Shown here one piece after another: positions 57,295 through 64,000 of a DNA stretch of 64,000 nt. The DNA is from Panicum virgatum (Eukaryota > Streptophyta > Magnoliopsida > Poales > Poaceae): positions 20,570,913 to 20,634,912 of the forward strand of contig NC_053147.1 in assembly GCF_016808335.1 (NCBI RefSeq), given 5' to 3'. Position 1 is the first letter of the stretch. Each line of letters begins with the position of its first letter. Under the pieces are notes generated by a model. The model worked only from the letters and a program-made list of their open reading frames with translations, was not told the origin of the DNA and did no database searches. The translations under genes were made by a program, and so were the position numbers.

Positions 57295-58091
57295 ATCCCC
57301 AATCCCCACCCCAGCCGCCGCCCCGCCCCGTGCTGGCCCAGACGCCGCCCCGCCCGTGAACCCCGCTGCCGCCCTGCCCGTGCACGCGGCCGGCCGGAGA
57401 GGCCAGCCCCGCGCCGTGAATCACCTCGCCGTGGAGCCACGCACCAACTTCGCCGCCGCCGCACACGTCCAAGGGAGGGAAGGGCCGGCGCGAGATCCGG
57501 CCCGCCGCTCCGGGCAGCCGCGCGACCCCCGGGCGGCGCATCCCCCTCCGCCTCCCAAGAAGGCCGGGCAACTACAAGGGCGCAACCTCTTCTCCGGCCG
57601 CCCCACGCGCCCGCGCCACCCTTCCCTCCCCGTCGTCGCGGAGTCGAGATCCCGAGTACGCGGGCGCCCTCCCGATCGAGGCCGCCGCGAGATCTCTCCG
57701 TCTGCGAGCTCCGCTGCCTCCACGACGCCGCCCCCTCCTGGAAGCGCCGCCCTGCCCTCCACGACGCAGCCGCCTCCTTGAAGCACCGCCTTGCCGTCGT
57801 TGCCAGCTGTGAGGAGGGCCAGCGCCCCGACGCCGCGAGGGCCCTGAGCCGGCGCCCCGCGCTCGGCCGCAACCAGCGCCGGCTTCCGACGCGAGGAGGG
57901 CCTACGCCCCGCGCGTCCATGTAGCGACCTCCACAATGGCGGCGCCGCATCAAGCCTGCTCGCTGCCCCCCTCGTAGCCTTCTCGCCGTCCCCAGCAAGC
58001 CTGCTCGCCGGCCCCTCTGCAGCAAGCCTGCTCGCCGGCCCCTCCCCAGCCGCTTGCTTTGCAGGGCGCCGCGCAAGTCACTGCTCGTACA
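57295..58091. other. GC-rich interior of the MULE
   Basis: Long overlapping frames on both strands (plus 57137-57781; minus 58076-57207 and 57936-57421) reflect base composition. It may be a captured 5' UTR or exon, as Pack-MULEs favour GC-rich 5' gene ends. A unit of about 24 bp, CAAGCCTGCTCGCCGGCCCC, is repeated, with a diverged first copy, at 57951-58045. I do not recognise a protein family. Confidence 0.4.
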
Positions 58092-58737
58092 ATGCCGCGA
58101 GGATCTGGTCCAGGCCGAGGCCGAGGCTCAACCCGATGAAGGAGAAGAGTAGCACACGCATTCAATGACACGCAGACACAGTGGGGCGCTCATCTGGAAT
58201 CCGTCGGCAATGACTCGGAGGTAAGTGTTTGTGATTCTTGGTTGGGGCTTGTGATTTTACTGAAATTGACGCTACAATGGTTCAATTTGTGATGAGAATG
58301 TCCCATTTTGCCTATTGATTTTGCAGCTTGAACATCTACTTGATGATCATAGGGAGGGGATGGTGGTCAGGACTGGGCTGAGATGCCACCATGATCTGTA
58401 CCCGATCTTGAGCTGTAGCTGGTCGGGTTCAGATGCAGGAAGAAGGTACTTGGCATGCCCACAAGTGTTGCAGCCATGTTCATTCAAATATTGGATTGAC
58501 CAGGAGTTTAGTGGTAGAGCAAGAAGGGTGATTGAAGACCTCGTGTCTATGAAACAGAGCATGACAGAGTTGTATGTGCATTCCTCTGACCAATGGGATT
58601 CCATGTATGCTGATAGACAGAGAGCACGAAAGGAAATTTCTGAATTGAAATCAACAATTAGTGAACAACGTAGTTGCATTTGGTGGTTGTTGTGTTTCTG
58701 TATTGTAATCGCTGGAAGCCTATGGCTCATTTTGTAA
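58092..58737 (+). pseudogene. GRF-zinc-finger protein with C-terminal membrane segment, one nonsense codon
   Basis: Exon 1 is 58092-58220 (starts M-P-R-G-S-G-P-G-R-G), intron 58221-58326 (GTAAGT...TTGCAG, phase 0), exon 2 is 58327-58737. The product would be about 180 residues: a Gly/Arg start, a GRF-type zinc-binding patch (C-H-H-D...S-W-S-G-S-D-A-G-R-R-Y-L-A-C-P...C-S-F-K-Y-W-I-D), an Arg/Lys/Glu coiled stretch, and a final hydrophobic helix W-W-L-L-C-F-C-I-V-I-A-G. This layout is common among small grass GRF proteins of unknown role. Codon 16 is TGA at 58137, one C-to-T change from CGA; otherwise the frame is intact. Confidence 0.8.
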
Positions 58738-58832
58738 TGTAAAATGCAAGTATGAAATGATGTTGCAACAATTGTAACCATGTATTGTTGAAACATTGAT
58801 GGTTGCCTTTGCATATTCTGCTGGTGATGCAG

Positions 58833-59410
58833 TCACGGCCGTGGACAGCGGGAAGAGGGCGCTCGAGATACTGGGCTCGGTACGTGTTCTTCTGTCAGCC
58901 TTTGTTCATTGATGCGATGGAGAAGACAAAATGGCTCCAATCTGGTTCCTTTCTCTGAACTAAACATTGGCCTGCTGCTTTCTTGGGGTTCAGGAGCCGA
59001 ATATGAGTATGATCATCACGAACTACTGGATGCCCGAGATGACTGGCTACGACCTCCTCAAGAAGGTCAAGGTGGCATGCGTCCACGCATTACATTACAT
59101 TACATCTGACGCAATGTGCATCTTGGTAACCAGGAATCGTCGGAGCTCAAGCAGATCCCGGTGGTGATCATGTCCTCCGAGAATGTTCCGACACGGATCA
59201 GCAAGTTCGCCCCTGAACCACCCGATCCCATTGCCAATCCTTTATGTCACCTTCTTGCTGATAAATAGAAACTGATGAGAGGCCACGACGATGATCTGAA
59301 TCTCTGTCCACTTTTTCTTCAGGTGCATGGAAGAAGGCGCCGAGGACTTCCTGCTCAAGCCCGTCAGGCCGTCGGACATCTCCCGCATAACCACCCAGAT
59401 GCTGCACTGA
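58833..59410 (+). pseudogene. Captured 3' exons of a type-A response regulator
   Basis: Four exons with proper GT-AG introns: 58833-58879, 58994-59071, 59134-59214, 59323-59410 (stop TGA). They join in frame to about 98 residues covering the second half of a receiver domain: [46 protein letters not shown]. This closely resembles cytokinin type-A regulators. The 5' exon with the Asp-Asp pocket is absent. The phospho-acceptor position in I-I-T-D-Y is Asn. The conserved Ser-Ser and Lys are kept. No promoter or start codon of its own is present, so it is a fragment inside the MULE. Confidence 0.85.
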
Positions 59411-59774
59411 TCAGTGGCCACCACAGTCGTCAGATTGTCAATAGTGTTTTGCAGTTACAGTGGACGTAGCGATCGAGTTTATTCAGAATAGCAGTTAGAC
59501 ACCGTTCAAAAAAAAAGGAATAGCAATTAGACTGTAACGGGGGCTCGGCTAGCTTGTTGCTTCAGTAGTAGCAGGAGTTAGCTATAGGCTTCCAGTAGCC
59601 AGTTTCTCAAGATATAAGATGTGTGCATGGATCGTTTCGTTTAATGGAAAATTACAGTGGCTGACCCTTTTGCCACTAGCAAGTTTTGTTTGCTCACTAT
59701 GTGTGTCCAGGTGCTGCTGGCAGTTCTGTTCCTGCTACCAAGCCACTGAATAAAAGAACTTGACCATTGTCCAG
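59411..59774. other. 3' flank of the captured response regulator
   Basis: Probably the regulator's own 3' UTR carried with it, since it is non-coding and contiguous with the stop codon. A short A tract lies at 59508-59516. No other feature is seen. Confidence 0.4.
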
Positions 59775-59801
59775 GTGGCATTAGTTGAGACCCCCACCTC
59801 A
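59775..59801 (+). repeat. Stray internal piece of the MULE terminal repeat
   Basis: GTGGCATTAGTTGAGACCCC and the following seven bases match the left terminal repeat at about 57058-57084 with two mismatches, in the same orientation. This marks the inner end of a second, broken element: with the right repeat it would frame the transposase (59775-61773). Confidence 0.75.
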
Positions 59802-59977
59802 TTTGTTTCTTATTGCTAGACTGAAAAAATAAGATACGGAAAGGAATTAGTTTACTGTCCTTGAGTTGTATGAAGCATGGAGAACCCAGGGACATCCCAC
59901 TCGTTTTGATGTGCAAAATATGTGTGCGCCGCAGAGACTTGAACCCGCGACCTTAAGTTTGGGAAGGCTAATGAGCG
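59802..59977 (-). other. Foreign segment with a tRNA B-box-like motif
   Basis: On the minus strand, right after the transposase break, the sequence reads CGCTCATTAGCC, then GGTCGCGGGTTCAAGTCTC. The latter looks like a tRNA T-arm/B box. It may be a decayed SINE inserted in the transposase, but no A tail or target duplication is clear. Confidence 0.35.
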
Positions 59978-61064
59978 GTGCCGCATGCATTCCCTATGCT
60001 CCACTTGAGGAAACACTTTCTCTACAGCAATTTCCAAGCCCTTACAAGCATCCGTGTGTATGACCAACCCATCCGGAAACCCAATCACCTGACGCAAGTT
60101 CTGTAGAAACCAAGTCCAACTCTCTTCTGATTCTGTCTCCAGCACACCATAAGCAACAGGAAAAAGCCAATTATGGCCATCAATAGCACAAGCAGCTGCT
60201 AACTGTCCTCTGAACCTTCCATTTAGAGCAGTGGCATCCACTGCTAAATAGGGCCTACAACCATTTAAGAATCCACTCCAGCATGCCTTGTATGACACAA
60301 AAACTCTCCTAAAGCATTCCTTTTCCTTTACCTTGCCTCTCAAATTATACTTCACTGTCTCCTTATCAATCTCAAGTCTCCTTATCAATCTCAACAACAC
60401 TATCAGGACATGCCCTCTCCACTTCAGCTTTCCATGTGTACAACAACCGAAAACTATCTTTCCACAGGCCATATATCTTGTCAAGAGACATTTCTTTACC
60501 ATAGAATACCCTCATGTACGGTACCTCAATATTATAAACCTCATAGATCTTCTCAACCAATTTAGTTGGACCAATGCATGGGTCCTTAGTCACCCACCCC
60601 AACATTGCTTGGGCGCACCACCTACTCTTAGCTACCTTATGTGCTCCATTAACATGTGGGCAAGTGTGAGGAAGCGGGTTAACCTTCACCTGAATAACAG
60701 TGCTATTCCGCATTACAGAGGCATGCATCCTCCACTTACACTTTCGATTTGGACAGTGAACCCTCAACCTAGTTGGATCACTTTTATCAACGATGTAACA
60801 CCTTTTGTTAGTAATGCAGTACGTAGCAAGTGCATTTCTACAATCAAGCATAGATGGAAATATGTTGCCTTCTTCCATGGTTGGATTGTTTATATTATGC
60901 ACAACAATTGGTCTGTCCTCATCCTCTTCGCCACCCGTACCCATATCAACATTCTCCTCCCTCTCTTCTTCATCAGTGACATCAAACGGTACAAGTGCCA
61001 TTTGCTCAACATTCACCTCATCATGTTGCTCAACAAATTCAAAATAAAGTCTTTCACCTCCATC
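59978..61064 (-). pseudogene. MULE transposase, frameshifted and truncated
   Basis: Minus strand. The exon seems to begin at 61064 after an acceptor-like TTAACTAG; the first ATG is 61016. The N-terminal half has the MuDR-type DNA-binding region (C-P-N-R-K-C-K-W-R-M-H-A and H-T-C). A perfect 19 bp tandem duplication (60357-60375 and 60376-60394) breaks the frame. The catalytic region continues in the next frame: Y-L-A-V-D-A-T-A-L-N-G, W-L-F-P-V-A-Y-G, H-T-D-A-C-K-G and E-H-R-E-C-M-R-H. At 59977 the match ends abruptly and unrelated DNA follows, so the last third including the SWIM zinc finger is missing. It normally cuts and joins at the terminal repeats. Confidence 0.88.
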
Positions 61065-61520
61065 CTAGTTAACACAAAAAAAATTCCGGTTATAACTACG
61101 TATACAAAATTGCTACATATCATACAACCTATCAAGAGTTGCTACAAATGTCCTACAATTCAATTTACCTAGATGTGGGCTCAGTGTTGGAAGGCGAGGT
61201 CGTCGGGGGCACGTGCTCGGGAGGCGAGGTCGTCGGGGGCACGTGCCCGGGAGGGCAGGCTGCCCGCTTGCAGTTGACCCGTCGCTCAGCCATGACAGGG
61301 GGAGGCACTGACCGTGGCCGGGATGGTGTGCACTGGTGCAGGGGCGTCGGGGTGGATGGTCGTCGGGGTGGGACGGAGGGCGGTCGGACGCGCGGGGTCC
61401 CCCACCGACGAGTCCTGCAACAGCGACGGGAGGCGGGGCGGATCTTGCAACGGCGACAGGAGGCAGGCCGGATCTCACGCACGCAAGCGGCGGGAGCTCG
61501 ATGGTGTTGGCGCGGGCGCG

Positions 61521-61773
61521 CGGGGCGGCGGCTGGGGTGGGGGTGGGGATCGGGTGGATTTGGGGATGGGAAGGGATGAAGCAAGCTAGGCCCACCTGTC
61601 GGACTAATGTGCGGGACCCACCGGTCAGTAACGCCAAAAATGGATGGCAAACGTGACGGAATGGCAAAACTGAGCAAAGCAAAACATTGACGAAGACAAA
61701 CTGAGGTGGATTCAGAACTAATGGCAAAACTGAGGTGGGGGTCTCAACTAATGGCACGGATGTAAAAAGCCCT
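61521..61773 (-). repeat. Right terminal inverted repeat of the MULE
   Basis: Mirror of 57041-57294, differing at a handful of sites (for example CATCCGTG for CATCTGTG near the outer end). 61065-61520, between it and the transposase, is GC-rich and includes two copies of GAGGTCGTCGGGGGCACGTG (61196 and 61223) with no recognised gene; it is probably the transposase 5' leader. Confidence 0.93.
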
Positions 61774-62213
61774 TGTCTATATATAACGCGTGTGGACCGG
61801 AATTCAGCACATGGCGCACGTGCGCGTTTTGGCTTAAACACGTTTCGCTAAACCTTTTGCCCTTTTTTCTTTCCGTGCGCGCAGACACAGCTCATGTCCC
61901 CATCGTTTTGTACAGCAGCCTGATGACAGTTGGGTCCACATCGCCAAGGAGAGGAGCATGCCATGCCACCCAGAGAATGCAAAGCTTTTTAGAACGAGAG
62001 AAAGGTTGTTGACATTTCCAAGGCTCTTCCTTTGGCAATTGATGTCTCAAAAAAGGGAGTTAGGGATAATTAAAGTGATCTATCTAGTAGTTGGCGATTC
62101 AAAATTTGGACCGTAGTATGGTATTTGGTTGAAATACTTATATAATTAGAGCTGCTTGTGTCTCTTTCATCCAATAGCGGTGGGGAAGAAATTCGGCACC
62201 ATTTTAATTTTGG
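61774..62213. other. Unassigned flank right of the MULE
   Basis: CTATATATAAC at about 61778 is TATA-like, but no gene follows. No element ends were recognised. Confidence 0.35.
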
Positions 62214-62680
62214 AAAAGTTTAATTTACTCCCTCCAAATATAGTGAAAGTCTGAATAACCTTCTAACCTATAACTTGGTTCAATTTACCCCCTATTCTAT
62301 GCCATTTAGTTCATTTTAACCCATAATATAATTTATCTTTTTATTTATCCATACACAAGTTAAATTTTAGTTCAAATTTTGCAGGGACATCATAATGCAT
62401 ATTAATTTTTTTATAATTTTTGCATATAATTTGAACTCCAATGATTAATTTGTTATTAAACATCCTAACCTATCAAAATAATGATATACAATTATGATGT
62501 ATTTTTTCTAACATGTGTTATGATGTGTGCTATCATCTTGTAAAATTTTAATTTAAAACTCCAACTATGCATGAAGAAATGAAACAAACAAATTGTTTTA
62601 AGGGATAATTTGAACCAAAGGGCATAGTTTAGGGTAAATCTGTACTTTGGCTATACTTGGCGGGAGTAATTTAGACTTTT
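62214..62680. mobile_element. Foldback element with AAAAGT...ACTCCC arms
   Basis: AAAAGTTTAATTTACTCCC at 62214 is mirrored by GGGAGTAATTTAGACTTTT ending 62680. The pairing continues inward imperfectly for about 70 bp (TTCAATTTACCCCCT against AGGGTAAATCTG and GGGATAATTTGAAC). The centre is AT-rich. The layout is that of a grass foldback MITE; no target duplication was resolved. Confidence 0.65.
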
Positions 62681-63172
62681 TTATTTATTTTTTCTCTCAA
62701 AATAAAATTTATTGAGATGAAATAATTTGGAGTCTTAAAAACTTTCGAATAGGAGTTTATTTAAGTTTTAAGGCTTCAAACTTTTGAATTAGAATGTACA
62801 ATGAAATAATAATATTGAATTCGGAAGTTTTAAGAACCGAAAACATTTAAATTGATTTTTTTAAATGGAAAGGTGAGGGAGGGAGGAAGGACAAACTTTA
62901 AATTGGAAGGGGATTCAGTTGCGCTAGTTAAGTACCTTGCAATTGTCTTACATGTTGGTAGCATTCTTATTTTACGCTTTACTAGTTGCAATTCAGCTGG
63001 TTTGGTTCTTCATAATAGAATATGTTTATTTTGGCTATTTACTCATTTGTTGGTAGGGATTTGAGTCCCCAACAGGCCTGTATATCGCACGGTGCAAAAG
63101 GCACGATGGCAGCTGGTTGTGGCATGTCAGCAAATTTAATGATCATGACAATTCTACGACACACTCGTATTG
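62681..63172. other. Unassigned AT-rich DNA
   Basis: Three imperfect repeats of a TTTTAAG...AACTTTTGAAT theme between about 62735 and 62840. A 70-codon plus frame at 62852-63064 is unsupported. Nothing else found. Confidence 0.35.
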
Positions 63173-63318
63173 AGATTGATCTCTTGCAGTTAATTAGTTA
63201 ATCTAAGCAAAATCGGCATGCATGCCGGCTCGTGCTGCCAAAATAAGATTGATCTCTTGCAGTTAATTAGTTAATCTAAGCAAAATCGGCATGCATGCCG
63301 GCTCGTGCCGCCAAAATG
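63173..63318 (+). repeat. Tandem 73 bp duplication with RY-type palindromes
   Basis: Two nearly identical 73 bp units (63173-63245 and 63246-63318), differing at CTGCC/CCGCC near the ends. Each holds the 14 bp palindrome CGGCATGCATGCCG (63214-63227 and 63287-63300). CATGCATG is the RY (Sph) element bound by B3-domain regulators such as FUS3 and ABI3 in seed promoters. It may belong to the promoter of a gene beyond the right edge of the window. Confidence 0.85.
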
Positions 63319-63631
63319 TCCACACTGCATTGATGATAGTCGATGCACAGTACAGCTGGGTTCCGCGGTTCCTCGCTAGCGAGCTAGCTAGCTTTCAATA
63401 AGCTTTGGTCGTCGGGCCATGAATGTTACGCATGCAGCGCGAGATGCAGGACAGCCGAGGTGTGGTGGCTGGTGGGTCGTGAGCTAGCTCCATCAATCGG
63501 GTTTAATTTGGTTGGACGATGGAAGTGCGTGCAGGGGTAGGCCGGCGTTGCTCATATAAAACATGCATATAAAACATGGTTCTATTTAGTGCGCGCGCTC
63601 TCTCTCTCTCCACAATCTAATTTGGTACTTA
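63319..63631. promoter_or_regulatory. Promoter-like region, target gene not in the window
   Basis: CATATAAAACATG occurs twice in a row at about 63552 and 63566, a good TATA context, followed by a GCGCGCGCTCTCTCTCTCTC tract at 63591-63612, as in the leaders of many grass genes. No coding start follows before the Stowaway MITE at 63632, so any transcript would read rightward out of the window. The assignment rests on motifs only. Confidence 0.3.
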
Positions 63632-63888
63632 CTCCCTCCTTCCCCGTTTATAAGGCATGGTGGAACATGACACGGTCTTCTAAACAACACTTTGACCATT
63701 TATTTATCATATATTATATCACTTTTGATTATAAACTTATAATCATTGTAAAATATATTTGATTATGAATCCAATCATATGAAATTTGTATTATAAAAAT
63801 AAAAATTTAATAGTCAAATTATTGGTCAAAGATGACAAGGTTTGAATCTTGATATACGTGTATGCCTTATAAACAGGGAAGGAGGGAG
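63632..63888. mobile_element. Stowaway MITE, family of 257 bp, copy 2
   Basis: Same ends and length as 36127-36383, with TA at 63630-63631 and 63889-63890. The two copies share the GGCAYGGTGGAACATG and TTTGACCATTTATTT blocks and differ by scattered substitutions. Confidence 0.92.
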
Positions 63889-64000
63889 TATATAGTATTT
63901 TTTAACTTAAAACTACTAACAGTACTTTTAAGTTTAACTCTTAGATTATCTAGGATTAAATTTTTAAAACGCCTTATATATATTACTACCACCCTGTGCG

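Larger units (their letters stand above)
57041..61773. mobile_element. Mutator-like element (MULE) with captured gene fragments
   Basis: Long terminal inverted repeats, 57041-57294 and 61521-61773, about 254 bp, starting AGGGCTTTTTACATC, with few differences. Inside: a GC-rich stretch (57295-58090) with a CAAGCCTGCTCGCCGGCCCC tandem motif at 57975-58045, a GRF-zinc-finger gene, exons of a response regulator, a short stray copy of the terminal repeat at 59775-59801, and a MULE transposase on the minus strand. Long inverted ends plus unrelated host exons define a Pack-MULE-like structure, but with transposase retained. I could not find a matching 9 bp target duplication. Confidence 0.85.

Noticed and set aside
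57137..58076. Plus frame of 214 codons and minus frame of 289 codons in the MULE
   Set aside because: The plus frame starts inside the terminal repeat, the minus one crosses it, and neither shows a known domain or splice support.
59930..59990. Possible tRNA gene, from the GGTTCAAGTC motif
   Set aside because: Only the T-arm-like half is present; no acceptor stem, A box or anticodon arm can be built. Kept as SINE-like at low confidence.
1..64000. CRISPR arrays, riboswitches, bacterial operons, rRNA genes
   Set aside because: None present; spaced repeats here are MITE arms, LTR palindromes and subterminal transposon motifs of a plant nuclear genome.

Overview
This window is nuclear DNA from a grass (Poaceae), probably a panicoid; the species cannot be fixed from the sequence. 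The evidence is the mix of mobile elements: a Tat-lineage Ty3/gypsy element with an antisense gene, Sirevirus-type Ty1/copia elements with ACCGGT palindromes in their LTRs, CACTA elements with GGGCGGGT or ACCGGT subterminal repeats, Stowaway and Tourist MITEs, Helitrons with CTAG ends, and a Mutator-like element carrying captured host-gene pieces. No intact host gene was found. Nearly every long open frame is transposon-derived or lies in GC-rich repeats.

Layout. 1-14377: anonymous duplicated intergenic DNA with several MITEs, two 5'-truncated non-LTR insertions, a Ds-like hAT element (4189-5453), a non-autonomous CACTA element (5553-7149) and a Sirevirus-type LTR (9000 to about 10600). 14378-32439: a nest in which a 16.3 kb gypsy element (14619-30891, target duplication ATTAC) sits inside a small Helitron. 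That Helitron is fused to a second copy, and the second copy contains a third Helitron in reverse orientation (31294-31796). 32440-44806: further copies of the intergenic unit, carrying a third copy of the first Helitron family (35269-36049), a tRNA-derived SINE, a decayed CACTA element, a full-length non-LTR insertion with a 13 bp target duplication, and a Sirevirus reduced to one LTR plus stubs. 44812-56106: a complete but heavily mutated Sirevirus on the minus strand. 57041-61773: a MULE with about 254 bp terminal inverted repeats. 61774-64000: foldback and Stowaway MITEs and a 73 bp tandem duplication with RY-type palindromes.

Functional content. The gypsy element carries gag, protease, RT, two RNase H domains and integrase on the plus strand. 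On the opposite strand, between pol and the 3' LTR, it carries a multi-exon gene (26792 to 23069) with the 'putative gypsy type transposon' domain followed by an acidic and coiled-coil C-terminal half. The MULE holds a damaged transposase on the minus strand. On the plus strand it holds a GRF-zinc-finger gene with a C-terminal membrane segment and the last four exons of a type-A response regulator whose phospho-acceptor Asp is changed to Asn.

Decay. In-frame stops in the two large LTR elements are almost all explained by C-to-T changes on one strand or the other (CAG to TAG, CAA to TAA, CGA to TGA, TGG to TAG or TGA), the pattern expected of long-term cytosine methylation. Boundaries supported by both terminal repeats and target-site duplications are firm. 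Family names below that level, and all statements about activity, are inference.
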